Source: Actinomadura macra NBRC 14102
Lineage (GTDB): Bacteria; Actinomycetota; Actinomycetes; Streptosporangiales; Streptosporangiaceae
Reading direction: 5' to 3'
NCBI RefSeq assembly: GCF_001552215.1
Contig: NZ_BCQT01000010.1
Location: forward strand, 1-64,000
Length of the DNA stretch: 64,000 nt
Every line of letters starts with the position of its first letter. Within the stretch, counting starts at the first letter, position 1. Under the pieces are notes generated by a model. It saw only the letters and a list, made by a program, of their open reading frames with translations, did not search any database and had not been told where the DNA came from. Shown here piece by piece: positions 1 through 8,408 of this stretch. The translations under genes were made by a program, and so were the position numbers.

Positions 1-286
1 GGTGGGTTCCCCATCCAGGGCCGCCCGCCTTTCGGCGTGCTGCTCCCTGCGGGGCAAAGTGAACAGTATGCCCCCGAGGGGGCAACGTCAAACCGGCTCG
101 CGCGTCTCAGTGCGCCGAACTCGGCCCCGCCCCCCACGCGCGTTCTACTCGTCCAGCCGCGCGACCTTGGGTTTTGTCCCGTATCGTCCCGATCAAACGC
201 CTCTATTCACCCGTGCCGGGTCGTTGAAAAATTTCTTTCCAGCACCCATCGGTGACGTCGAGCGGGCGCGTCCCCGCCGGCACGGC
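1..286. other. Left-edge stretch without a supported gene
   Basis: No reading frame here looks coding. Read on the minus strand, positions about 1-75 form a structured leader-like segment: a CATACT -10-like hexamer near 70-75, then a short hairpin (ACGCC-GAAA-GGCG) and a GGGGAACCCACC run that leaves the window. This is reminiscent of actinobacterial riboswitch leaders such as ydaO (c-di-AMP) placed before cell-wall hydrolase genes, but the downstream gene lies outside the window and the family cannot be assigned. There is also an A/T-rich patch near 222-240. Confidence 0.3.
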
Positions 287-664
287 TCACGGCTGGGCCA
301 GGTACCCACCGACGAAGAGGACCCCCTCCGCCAGGACCCAGACGATCGCCGCCACCGTGAGGAGAGCGTCCAACCGTCCCGCGTTGTGTCGGACGGCGGG
401 CATGGCCCATGCGGCTACGGCCAGCGCGGTCGCCAGGAGGGTGACGGGTATCGAGAACAGAACGGCGTCTTCGAACGCGGTGCCGCAGCTGGGGTCGTGC
501 GCGTCGTCGTCGCCGCAGAAGGCCGCATCGCCCCAGCCTCCCAGGGCCGAGAACACCCAGAGCAGGGCAAGCGCACCGTTCGCGATCGTCGGAATGGCCG
601 GTGAGATCCACCAGCCGTTCGGGCGTCCGGGCATGGCCTGCACGATCGGAACGTACCTCCGCAC
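287..664 (-). CDS. Small three-helix membrane protein, unknown function
   Basis: A 125-residue protein with three predicted membrane helices at about residues 20-42, 66-90 and 101-123. A loop between the first two contains a Cys pair (FCGDDD...PSCG) that could form a disulfide outside the cytoplasm. I do not recognise the family. Codon use is typical of the host. The first ATG is used; an ATG at residue 11 is an equally reasonable start. It is followed on the same strand by no close partner, since the next minus-strand gene ends at 720 upstream of it. Confidence 0.7.
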   Translation of the reverse strand: MRRYVPIVQAMPGRPNGWWISPAIPTIANGALALLWVFSALGGWGDAAFCGDDDAHDPSCGTAFEDAVLFSIPVTLLATALAVAAWAMPAVRHNAGRLDALLTVAAIVWVLAEGVLFVGGYLAQP

Positions 665-719
665 CCGCGGCGCGGGAAGCCCTACGCGTGGACGTCCTGC
701 GGAGCCCGACGATTCGCGG

Positions 720-1310
720 TCAGGTGATCTCTTTGGACTCGTGGAGGTTCAGGTCCATGACGATCGCCGTCACGGCCGCCATCGTCCGCAGCGGTTCCCG
801 GACGGGATCGAAGATCTCCGCGCTGTACTTGTCGGCCGTCGTCAGCAGGTGGGTGGCCAGGCCCGCCCACTTCTTGCGTACCTGGGCGACCTTGCCCCCC
901 TCGGAGTCCGTCACCTCGAAGTTGTTGCGCGGCACGTCCACCGAGACCGTACCGATCGCCTTGTTCTCGCCATCGCGGATCTTGTAGCGCCGCCCGACCC
1001 GCTCCGTCACGAACGTGCCGACGGTCTCACCGTCGGGCAGGCGTACCTCGGTGAGCTCGCGCCCCAACTGCTTGTCGATGACGAGAAGGGGCTCGCCGTC
1101 CGGGGTGGTCAGCACGACGGCCCGCGCGTCGAGGTCGGACTTGCCCGGGAAGACGGTACGCAGTGATTCCGCACGGCCCTTCTCACTCGCCTCCCCGGCG
1201 ATGGCCAGGACGGTGCCGTCCCCGTCGAGCACCTTGTACCGGGACTTGGCGAACGGACCTCTGCGAGGCTGTTCGATCTTGAGCACCGGTGAGCTGAACA
1301 CTTCGCGCAC
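720..1310 (-). CDS. LURP-one/scramblase-like protein
   Basis: A 196-residue cytosolic protein made of repeated beta-hairpin segments (FAKSRYKVLDGDG, YKIRDGENKAIGTV, FEVTDSEGGKVAQV), the pattern seen in the LURP-one-related/phospholipid scramblase-like fold, with a C-terminal hydrophobic helix (RTMAAVTAIVMDLNLHE) like that of scramblase-type proteins. Actinobacterial members have no proven substrate. The GTG at 1310 is chosen because AGGAGG lies at 1315-1320; a longer frame extends upstream to 1508 but that part is low-complexity and uncharacteristic. Assignment to the family is by pattern only. Confidence 0.65.
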   Translation of the reverse strand: MREVFSSPVLKIEQPRRGPFAKSRYKVLDGDGTVLAIAGEASEKGRAESLRTVFPGKSDLDARAVVLTTPDGEPLLVIDKQLGRELTEVRLPDGETVGTFVTERVGRRYKIRDGENKAIGTVSVDVPRNNFEVTDSEGGKVAQVRKKWAGLATHLLTTADKYSAEIFDPVREPLRTMAAVTAIVMDLNLHESKEIT

Positions 1311-1862
1311 TCGTCCTCCTGCCTCATCGACCACCCGACGGGTCACCACGATGTTCGCGTATCGGGACGTCCATCCAAGCTGCGATCCTGCCAAGCACGG
1401 CCTGCGGGGGGAAGCACTTGCGCGGAGCGTCCGATCAGCGCGACCGCCGTCCGTGGTGCGACACCTGCCTGACCTGGCGAGTACCCGGATGGACTCACGT
1501 AACGGCAAGCACCTTCTGGCGTCGAGGTACTACCCGCACCCCGACAACGGACGTGCGATGCGCGTTGATCCCGGACGTGACGTGATGACGCTCCGGGTAT
1601 CAGCGCCCCCGTCCCATCCGACCCTGACGTGATTCTCCGACCCGAAGGCTTCGCGCTCATCGTTCACGTGTGTGAACTCCGTAGAGGTCCTCCAGCGGCG
1701 CCGGTGATCGAAGTCCTCCACACCGACCTCAGGCAGGCGACGCGAGGGAGGGAGGGAGGGAGACGACGTCGATCTCGCTGCCGTCCTCGACGGGCGGATG
1801 CCTTCCGGGCAAGTCGACCGCACTCCTCCAGACGCTCGGTCCACGTGCGGTTCCTTGCCGGG
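1311..1862. other. Non-coding or decayed stretch
   Basis: No convincing gene. Codon structure is poor in every frame. It contains a run of four GGG triplets separated by single A residues at 1746-1760 on the plus strand, a canonical G-quadruplex pattern. It lies just downstream of the NUDIX remnant, so part may be decayed sequence of that gene. Confidence 0.5.
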
Positions 1863-2137
1863 GAAGCCCTGCTCGATACGCCGCCGCAAGCCCAAGTGAT
1901 GGTCGTGCCGGACAGGGTCGGCCGGAGCGACCCGCCGGACGTCCGACACCTCGTCCGATGTCGTCGGCCCCCCGACTGGCCGAGCATGAGGGCACACGTT
2001 CACCAGCTGGTGCACCTCGTCGAGCGCGCCGACCTTGATGCACCCGAACCGCCCGTGGAGATGGTTCACAGACCGCGATCAGGCCGGCGCAGCAGCAGGA
2101 CGCTCCCGGCGTCGTCCCGGACGAGAGCGAACGCCGA
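1863..2137 (-). pseudogene. NUDIX hydrolase remnant, box deleted
   Basis: Reading leftward from 2137, the sequence gives a typical NUDIX first strand (SAFALVRDDAGSVLLLRRPD-RG), then TGA in place of the usual Trp codon. The following frame resumes with VNVCPHARPVGG, SDEVSDVRRVAPAD and LRRRIEQGF, which match the second half of actinobacterial NUDIX proteins (substrate loop and C-terminal helix). The NUDIX box itself (GX5EX7REUXEEXGU), about 40 residues, is missing. So the gene carries both a nonsense change and a deletion and cannot encode an active pyrophosphatase. Family knowledge supplies the comparison; the deletion is inferred from the missing motif. Confidence 0.65.
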
Positions 2138-2346
2138 CGGCTCGTGGGCGCAGGCGCCGCCGGGTCCTCCCAGTGATCGACCCGCCGTGTCCGCTTCGAG
2201 CCCGTATCTACTCCGGCCGGCAACGGAATGGACAGCCTGCATCAAGAGTTCCTTCCGGCGGGCTGCGCCCCAAACCGTCCGCGCCTGGCCAAAGTTCTGA
2301 GCGAACACCTGAATCGCGAACGGCGTCTGACTCATACCTTGAGTGG

Positions 2347-2985
2347 ATGATCTCCTCTGTCGTGTTCGATGTCGGCGAGACCCTGGTGGACGACACTCGC
2401 GAATGGGGGGCCTGGGCCGAATGGCTGGGCGTTCCCCCTCACACGCTTTCTGGCCTTGTCGGCGCCGTGACCGCTCAGGGACGCGACAACGCCGACGCGC
2501 TGCGCCTCATCCGACCGGGCTTCGACCTGGACGCCGAACGTCAGGCCCGTGTGGCCGCCGGCTGCGGCGAGCAGATAACGGAGGCCGACCTGTACGGCGA
2601 CGTCCGCCCGGCGTTGGCCGCGCTGCGCTGCCAGGGCCTGTGGGTCGGCATTGCGGGAAATCAGACGAGCCGCGCGGGAGACTGCCTGCGAAGCCTCGGC
2701 CTGCCCGCCGACGCGATCGCCACGTCACAGGAATGGGGCGCCGCCAAGCCGAGCGCGACCTTCTTCGCCAGGCTCATCGAGTGGGCGCAGAGCACTCCCG
2801 ACGAGATCCTGTACGTGGGTGACCATCCCGCCAACGACGTCACTCCCGCCCACGCCGCCGGACTGCGGACGGCGCTCGTCCGGCGAGGCCCGTGGGGCTA
2901 CCTGTGGTCCGACGACCCGGCAGTGAGGGGCACCGCCGACTGGATGGTCGACCGGCTGACCGACCTTCCGGAGTTGCTCCGCTGA
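2347..2985 (+). CDS. HAD-superfamily hydrolase
   Basis: A 212-residue HAD phosphatase-like protein. Motif I is VVFDVGETLVDD, where the second Asp of DxD is replaced by Gly, a variant common in this subfamily; motif II is IAGNQ with the conserved small residue/Asn; motif III Lys is in WGAAKPS; motif IV is YVGDHPANDV. A cap region fills residues 20-85. It probably removes phosphate from a small molecule in the cytoplasm; substrate unknown. The ATG at 2347 is the only start directly before motif I; upstream in-frame sequence is not protein-like. It ends 63 bases before the next gene on the same strand. Confidence 0.8.
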   Translation: MISSVVFDVGETLVDDTREWGAWAEWLGVPPHTLSGLVGAVTAQGRDNADALRLIRPGFDLDAERQARVAAGCGEQITEADLYGDVRPALAALRCQGLWVGIAGNQTSRAGDCLRSLGLPADAIATSQEWGAAKPSATFFARLIEWAQSTPDEILYVGDHPANDVTPAHAAGLRTALVRRGPWGYLWSDDPAVRGTADWMVDRLTDLPELLR

Positions 2986-3048
2986 AACCCGGTGGCCACC
3001 ACAGATTGCTGTATACGGTGGCGGCAGGATCTACCCACGGAGCCCGCC

Positions 3049-4239
3049 GTGATTCCGGACAGGCAGATAGGCCATCGCATCGCCGCCACGCGCGTTGCGC
3101 GCCGCTTTACACAGGTGCAGTTGGCTGAAGCCGCGTGCATCTCGCTGAGTACTCTGCGCAAAGTCGAACAGGGCAAACGCAGCCCGGGCGATCGCGTCCT
3201 GAAATCGGTCGCCGGGGCTCTCGGGGTCGAGCCGGAGGTCCTCGCCGGCCACCGGATCTGCACTGACAGCCGCGTGCACGCGGCTATCCCGGACATCCGC
3301 AGCGCCATCGACGCCTACGACGTGCCCGATGACGGACCCGTGCGTCCCCTGGACCGGCTGCGGGAGGCGACCGAGGCCGCGACACGGTATCGCCTGACCG
3401 CCCAGTACACCCGGCTGGCGAAGGAACTGCCGCCATTACTCGTCGAGTTGTCACGCGCCGTGCTGGACGAGGGGCCTGGGCGGCGTTATCCCGCGGGGTT
3501 GCTGTTTTCCGCATACCGATCCGCCGATGCCGTGGCATACAAGTACGGCTACTACGACTTATCCGCTCGGCTGATCGAGTTAATGCGGCGGTCGGCACAG
3601 ATCTCCGAGGACCCGGCACTGATCGCCACCGCCGCCTACGTGCGAACCGAGGTCTTCTTCGCCGGTGGCCGCGACCTCACATCTGGACTGCGGGCCCTGG
3701 AGATCGCACTTGACGCGATCCCGGACCTGGCATCACCGGACCTCTGGGCGGCAGCCGGTGCCCTGCACATGCGCGCCGCCGTCGTGGCGGCACGGCTGAC
3801 CGGGGACTTCACTGCCGTCGATGACCATCTACAGGAGGCCCGGCGCAGGGCCGAGGATGTTCCCGAAGGAATCTATAACGGCACCGCTTTCGGTCCGGCT
3901 TCTCTGCAAGTCCACGAGGTCTCGGTCGCGGTGGAACTCGGCGACCCGGCGCGCGCCGTCCAGCTGGCGGGAGGAGGCGGGGATGCCGGCCAGAAGATCG
4001 GGCTTGACGGCCTCCTCGCAGAACGCCGCTCCCACTACTTCATCGACCTCGCCCGTGCCCGCCTCTGGCTCGGGAAGCGGGACGGGGCATTCGAAGCGCT
4101 TCAGACGGCCCGGCGGATCGCCCCCCAGCACGTACGCGAACATCCTTTCGTCCGTGATGCCCTAGTCACCCTCCTTCGCCTGCATATGTCACCACCGCAC
4201 CAACTTGTAGCATTTGCCGACTGGGCGCGCGCCATCTAG
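3049..4239 (+). CDS. XRE-family regulator with TPR-like C-terminal domain
   Basis: A 396-residue regulator. Residues about 4-65 are a helix-turn-helix of the Cro/C1 type (RIAATRVARRFTQVQLAEAACISLSTLRKVEQGKRSPGD). The remainder is alpha-helical with TPR-like repeats, as in many actinobacterial XRE regulators that sense a peptide or partner protein. GTG 3049 is preferred because GGAG lies 7 bases upstream; a GTG at 2992 would add residues without such a site. Two short genes follow on the same strand, and a similar regulator/short-protein cluster occurs at 45,073-47,646, so the three probably form a functional unit. The ligand and targets are not known. Confidence 0.8.
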   Translation: MIPDRQIGHRIAATRVARRFTQVQLAEAACISLSTLRKVEQGKRSPGDRVLKSVAGALGVEPEVLAGHRICTDSRVHAAIPDIRSAIDAYDVPDDGPVRPLDRLREATEAATRYRLTAQYTRLAKELPPLLVELSRAVLDEGPGRRYPAGLLFSAYRSADAVAYKYGYYDLSARLIELMRRSAQISEDPALIATAAYVRTEVFFAGGRDLTSGLRALEIALDAIPDLASPDLWAAAGALHMRAAVVAARLTGDFTAVDDHLQEARRRAEDVPEGIYNGTAFGPASLQVHEVSVAVELGDPARAVQLAGGGGDAGQKIGLDGLLAERRSHYFIDLARARLWLGKRDGAFEALQTARRIAPQHVREHPFVRDALVTLLRLHMSPPHQLVAFADWARAI

Positions 4240-4417
4240 CCAGCTCAGAGGCGGTGACCTCAAGTGTGTCACTCCCTGGCCTTGTGAACCCTCAGCATCA
4301 GTGCGTGGCGGTGGTCAGCCGACTGGCTGCCAGCGGCCCGGCTGAACACAGGGCGGCCCCGGCCCGGCGCAGAGAGCGCCTGGAGAGCCGAGGCCTGGCG
4401 AAGGGAGAGGTCCGGCA

Positions 4418-4654
4418 ATGGGGATGGCGTCACCACGGGCGGGTGCGGAGGCACAGAAGGCCGCGCTGCGTCAGGAGTTCGGCGGCTGGACCATTATCTG
4501 CACCAGCGACACCGGGCGGTGGTGGGCGACCCGGGCGTCCCTCGTCAGTGAGGATCTTTCCCGGGTCGAAGGCGCCACCCTGGACGCCGACACCGCCGAA
4601 GGACTGCGGCTCAAGTTGCGCGAGCACTCCCGTGCCGAGGCGGCCAGGCGGTGA
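4418..4654 (+). CDS. Small protein of the regulator-linked GW family
   Basis: A 78-residue soluble protein following the XRE-TPR regulator. The segment LRQEFGGWTIICTSDTGRWWATR resembles the N-terminal part of the next gene product (ALVEEFPGWQIEVTQDDTG), so the two are partial paralogues. The ATG is preceded by a GGGAGAGG ribosome-binding site. Its stop overlaps the start of the next gene (GTGA), implying translational coupling. No enzyme motif is visible. I infer a partner or effector of the adjacent regulator. Confidence 0.7.
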   Translation: MGMASPRAGAEAQKAALRQEFGGWTIICTSDTGRWWATRASLVSEDLSRVEGATLDADTAEGLRLKLREHSRAEAARR

Positions 4655-5079
4655 GCGGGCAGGAAGAGATCCACCGCGCGTTGGTCGAGGAATTTCCTGG
4701 TTGGCAGATCGAGGTGACCCAGGACGACACCGGAGTCGGCTGGGACGCCAGCCGCACACTCGCACCAGGACACGGCGGAGCAATCGGCCTGCACAGCGAC
4801 AACGCAGCCCTCCTCCGTGAATTGCTGGAAGAGGCAGAACACTGCGACCACCGTCTGGCCCTACGCGAACTTGCAGCCAAGCTAACCGAACGCGGTATGC
4901 CCACCCGCCTCTACCCCACCAGCCTGATCATCACCGCGCCGGACGAGCGAGAGCTGCTGATCACCTGCAAGCACAAGATGTTCTGCTGGGCGATGAGTGG
5001 CCGAGAGATCGGCCCCACCGCGGACATCAGCGGAGCGGTGAAGCACGTTGTGGACGCAGTGCAGGTGAGCCCGCCATGA
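4651..5079 (+). CDS. Two-part small protein (GW and ITCK segments)
   Basis: A 142-residue protein starting with GTG inside the stop of the preceding gene. Residues 1-35 repeat the GW segment of the preceding protein. Residues about 70-140 (LRELAAKLTERGMPTRLYPTSLI..., ELLITCKHKMFCW, a C-terminal helix) align by eye with the whole of the small protein at 46,765-47,064, which has the same SPLAIIVTRPDD, TITCK and MWFF pattern. It therefore looks like a fusion of two small-protein families, both found beside XRE-TPR regulators. Function unknown; no membrane segment. Confidence 0.7.
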   Translation: MSGQEEIHRALVEEFPGWQIEVTQDDTGVGWDASRTLAPGHGGAIGLHSDNAALLRELLEEAEHCDHRLALRELAAKLTERGMPTRLYPTSLIITAPDERELLITCKHKMFCWAMSGREIGPTADISGAVKHVVDAVQVSPP

Positions 5080-5331
5080 CCGGCGGCATCGTCCCACCTC
5101 GGTTCAGGCCCGGCGTGCGGCACGGCGAGGCCAGGCCACCGGACACCACTGGGCACTCCTGCCCTGGCCGTGGTCCCACACGGGTTCCGGCTCGTGGAAG
5201 CCCTTAGTGAGGACGCGGCCGGTGCGCGGCGGCGTCAAAGAGTGCCATCGTCATTCACCGCTCCAGCGACTCCGATCCGTCCGGACGGAGCGACCGGCCA
5301 GGATCGTCACGTCCGCCGTCCGCGGAAGCCA

Positions 5332-5362
5332 AGAGGGGCGGTTCCTGGGGAACCGCCCCTCT
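5332..5362. terminator. Strong hairpin terminator after groL
   Basis: A perfect 14-bp inverted repeat (AGAGGGGCGGTTCC with loop TGG) lies 34 bases past the groL stop. Its arms would fold very stably in RNA from either strand. It most likely ends groL transcription and separates it from the convergent small-protein genes. Confidence 0.85.
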
Positions 5363-5395
5363 ACTCGCACGGAAGCGTACGGCTTATGGACTCGC

Positions 5396-7024
5396 TCAGA
5401 AGTCCATACCGCCACCGTCGGGCATGCCGCCCGCCGGAGCCGGGTTCTTCTCGGGCTTCTCGGCGATGACGGCCTCGGTGGTCAGGAACAGCGCAGCGAT
5501 CGACGAGGCGTTCTGCAGCGCGGACCGGGTCACCTTGGCCGGGTCGAGGATGCCCGACTCGAACATGTTGACGTACTCGCCGGTGGCGGCGTTCAGGCCC
5601 TCGCCGGGGGTGAGCCCGCGGACCTTCTCCACCACGACGCCGCCCTCAAGGCCGGCGTTCACGGCGATCTGCTTCAGCGGCTCCTCCAGAGCGCGCTTGA
5701 CGATGTTGGCCCCGGTGGCCTCGTCGCCCGCGAGCTCCAGCTTGTCGAACGCCTTGGTGCCGGCCTGCAGCAGCGCGACGCCACCACCGGGGACGATGCC
5801 CTCCTCGACCGCGGCCTTGGCGTTGCGGACGGCGTCCTCGATGCGGTGCTTGCGCTCCTTGAGCTCCACCTCGGTCGCGGCACCGGCCTTGATCACCGCG
5901 ACACCGCCCGCGAGCTTGGCCAGGCGCTCCTGGAGCTTCTCGCGGTCGTAGTCGGAGTCGGTGTTGTCGATCTCGGTGCGGATCTGGTTGACCCGGCCCG
6001 CGATCTCGTTGGCGTCACCGGCGCCGTCGACGATGGTGGTCTCGTCCTTGGCGATGACGATCTTGCGCGCCCGGCCGAGCATGTCGAGCGAGGTGTTCTC
6101 GAGCTTGAGGCCGACGTCCTCGCTGATGACCTGGCCGCCGGTGAGGACGGCGATGTCGTTCAGCATGGCCTTGCGGCGGTCGCCGAAGCCCGGGGCCTTC
6201 ACGGCCACGGACTTGAAGATGCCGCGGATCTTGTTGACGATCAGCGTGGCCAGGGCCTCCGCCTCGACGTCCTCCGCGATGATCAGCAGCGGCTTGCCGG
6301 ACTGCATGACGCCCTCAAGGACGGGCAGCAGGTCCTTGTTGGCCGACACCTTGCCCTGAACGATCAGGATGTACGGGTCCTCAAGGACCGCTTCCATCCG
6401 CTCGGGGTCGGTCACGAAGTAGTGCGAGATGTAGCCCTTGTCGAAGCGCATGCCCTCGGTCAGCTCGAGCTCCAGACCGAAGGTCTGGCTCTCCTCGACC
6501 GTGATGACGCCTTCCTTGCCGACCTTGTCCATCGCCTCGGCGATCATCTCGCCGATCTGCGCGTCGCCGGCGGAGATGGAGGCCGTCGAAGCGATCTGCT
6601 CCTTGGTCTCCACGTCCTTGGCGAGCTTGGACAGCTCCTCACTCACTCGCTCGACCGCGGCCTCGATGCCCCGCTTGAGGGACATCGGGTTCGCGCCGGC
6701 CGCGACGTTCCGCAGACCCTCGCGCACCAGCGCCTGGGCCAGGACGGTCGCGGTGGTGGTGCCGTCACCGGCGACGTCGTCGGTCTTCTTGGCTACTTCC
6801 TTGACGAGCTCCGCGCCGATCTTCTCCCACGGGTCCTCGAGCTCGATCTCCTTGGCGATCGACACACCGTCGTTGGTGATCGTGGGAGCGCCCCACTTCT
6901 TCTCCAGCACGACGTTGCGGCCCTTGGGACCAAGGGTCACCTTCACGGCGTCGGCGAGCTGGTTCATGCCGCGCTCGAGACCGCGGCGGGCCTCCTCGTC
7001 GAACGCGATCATCTTTGCAGCCAT
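5396..7024 (-). CDS. groL: 60-kDa chaperonin GroEL
   Basis: A 542-residue group I chaperonin subunit that folds proteins in the cytoplasm as a 14-mer with GroES. Hallmarks are intact: VTLGPKGRNVVLEKKWG near the start, the ATP-binding GDGTTTATVLAQ segment, the apical domain with GFGDRRKAMLNDIA, and GIVPGGGVALL near the C-terminus. The tail ends GGMPDGGGMDF, the Gly/Met type rather than the His-rich type, and no groES is adjacent. Both features fit the separate, essential GroEL2 class of actinobacteria. ATG 7024 has a GGAGG site upstream. Transcription is likely controlled by HrcA through the two CIRCE elements upstream. Confidence 0.97.
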   Translation of the reverse strand: MAAKMIAFDEEARRGLERGMNQLADAVKVTLGPKGRNVVLEKKWGAPTITNDGVSIAKEIELEDPWEKIGAELVKEVAKKTDDVAGDGTTTATVLAQALVREGLRNVAAGANPMSLKRGIEAAVERVSEELSKLAKDVETKEQIASTASISAGDAQIGEMIAEAMDKVGKEGVITVEESQTFGLELELTEGMRFDKGYISHYFVTDPERMEAVLEDPYILIVQGKVSANKDLLPVLEGVMQSGKPLLIIAEDVEAEALATLIVNKIRGIFKSVAVKAPGFGDRRKAMLNDIAVLTGGQVISEDVGLKLENTSLDMLGRARKIVIAKDETTIVDGAGDANEIAGRVNQIRTEIDNTDSDYDREKLQERLAKLAGGVAVIKAGAATEVELKERKHRIEDAVRNAKAAVEEGIVPGGGVALLQAGTKAFDKLELAGDEATGANIVKRALEEPLKQIAVNAGLEGGVVVEKVRGLTPGEGLNAATGEYVNMFESGILDPAKVTRSALQNASSIAALFLTTEAVIAEKPEKNPAPAGGMPDGGGMDF

Positions 7025-7152
7025 AGGCTCCAGTCCTCCCGGAACAAGGTGGCTTAAAGGATCGAGCCGACGCCCGCGACGGCCGGCCCCGCCTGACGAC
7101 TGCCATTCCGCCGCCAGACTGAGACCTCATCGTCCCGACCCAGACTGTGAAG

Positions 7153-7179
7153 CTGTCACTCTCCACAGTAGAGTGCCAA
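7153..7179 (-). promoter_or_regulatory. CIRCE operator, promoter-distal copy
   Basis: On the minus strand this reads TTGGCACTC-N9-GAGTGACAG, close to the HrcA-binding consensus TTAGCACTC-N9-GAGTGCTAA with a 9-base spacer. It lies between groL and a second copy, in the 5' leader region of the groL transcript. Confidence 0.8.
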
Positions 7180-7187
7180 CCGTTTGT

Positions 7188-7214
7188 TTAGCACTCTACC
7201 CTGCCGAGTGCAAG
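7188..7214 (-). promoter_or_regulatory. CIRCE operator overlapping the groL promoter
   Basis: Plus-strand sequence TTAGCACTC-N9-GAGTGCAAG matches the CIRCE consensus except at two of the last positions. On the minus strand it overlaps a candidate promoter, TTGCAC at 7208-7213 and TAAACA at 7185-7190 with a 17-base spacer. It is separated from the other CIRCE copy by only 8 bases, so HrcA could bind both sites on one face of the DNA and block initiation. Confidence 0.88.
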
Positions 7215-8063
7215 CGACGCGCATCCGTGCCGAGGGAAGGTTCACTTACCTGACCGAAGGCGTTCTCACCTGCGTCAGAGTCCTGCGAAGCCTGTTCAGA
7301 CGTACGCTGCTGTCCCCCCGGCTGTGCGCACCAGCCGTCCAAGGAACGACCCGCACCATCGCTCGCCACGACCCGGTCGCCTGCCCATACCAAGCCAGCG
7401 CCCCGGAACGCCTGCTCGGTCTGCCCCGCCACCAGCCAGCCGTCCCGCTCCCAGGACGCCCAGGCCCATCATCTGCCCCCGCCCACAGCAACGGCCGAAC
7501 CGGTGAATGGACCGGCAGCACACGTGCGGTCCACTCCGCCACCACCACCGGGCACAACGACTCCAACTCCGGCGCAACCTTGCGGGTCGGCCCCGACCAC
7601 ACCCACCGCCCAGCGCGCCCTCATGGGCGGGGCGGCGCCGCTCGCACCTCACCGCGATCGGCCGCGCCCAACCAACGGTCCGCCAGGAGTCACGGTGCCG
7701 CCCGAGTCGCCCAGTCGCACAAGAGCAGGCACAAGCGTTTCCGCGGAGCAGGGGGCGTTGCCGGTTGAGCTGGAATAGCGCGGGCTCCCCGACACCGAGT
7801 CGTCGAGAATGCGCTGCCAGCAGTCGACTATTCGTGACTATCGGCTGCAGAGAAGCCCACCGGTTACTTGCGCACCGACGTGGTTTCTGCCCCACCCTGC
7901 CCTTTGTCTCCGTTCGACGCGTTAGCTGTACGAGTGAGACACGGTATGTCCCTGATTAGTGCCATGTTCGTACCAGCATGCGCGGAAGAAATTCGGGATA
8001 GCGGGCGGGTCTCCGCGACGGGAATCTCCGGGGGAGATCACCAGGTAAGTGGGCATCTGCTGG
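7215..8063. other. 850-base stretch without a supported gene
   Basis: Long frames exist on both strands but none shows a convincing family, ribosome-binding site or consistent third-position G/C bias. A minus-strand fragment near 7,680-7,760 contains GDSGGTV, like the active-site Ser motif of chymotrypsin-type proteases, but is closed by a stop and lacks any His or Asp motif. I regard the stretch as non-coding or decayed. Confidence 0.5.
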
Positions 8064-8264
8064 TCAGAGGGTCTTTACCCCTTCGGCCTGGGGGCCTCGG
8101 TCGCTCTGGGTTATCTCGAATTCGACCCGCTGCCCCTGCTCCAGGCTGCGGTATCCGTCCATCTGGATCGCCGAGTAGTGGACGAAGACGTCCTGGCCGC
8201 CGTCGACGGCTATGAAGCCGTATCCCTTGTCGGCGTTGAACCATTTGACCGTGCCCTGCGCCAT
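8064..8264 (-). CDS. Cold-shock domain protein
   Basis: A 66-residue single cold-shock domain with both RNA-binding motifs: RNP1 as KGYGFI and RNP2 as VFVHYSAI, beginning MAQGTVKWFNADKGYG. Such proteins bind single-stranded RNA and DNA, melt secondary structure and tune translation or transcription. Length equals the family norm. The ATG directly before AQGTVKWF is chosen; upstream in-frame codons are not conserved in the family. The leader contains A-rich AAGGAAAAA and is about 100 bases, as is common for csp genes. Confidence 0.93.
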   Translation of the reverse strand: MAQGTVKWFNADKGYGFIAVDGGQDVFVHYSAIQMDGYRSLEQGQRVEFEITQSDRGPQAEGVKTL

Positions 8265-8408
8265 GCCGAACCTGCCCCGTTTTTCCTTGTGATGTCTCGG
8301 ACCTCGCCCCTTTGCGAGATCCGTGAACACCCGTGTCTCCTTGGCTTCGCGGCCGCGGCGGGGTCGACTCGGCGTGATCGGGGATGACCTTAGCGGGTGG
8401 GCCGGACG

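Noticed and set aside
5207..7057. A 616-codon open frame on the plus strand opposite groL
   Set aside because: It is the antisense shadow of groL produced by G/C-rich third positions; its translation is low-complexity Leu/Gly/Asp/Val with no family.
7246..7895. Minus-strand frames and a GDSGG motif between groL and csp
   Set aside because: The motif is isolated, lacks the other catalytic residues, and the frame stops at once; Trp/Arg/Gly-rich frames here resemble no family.
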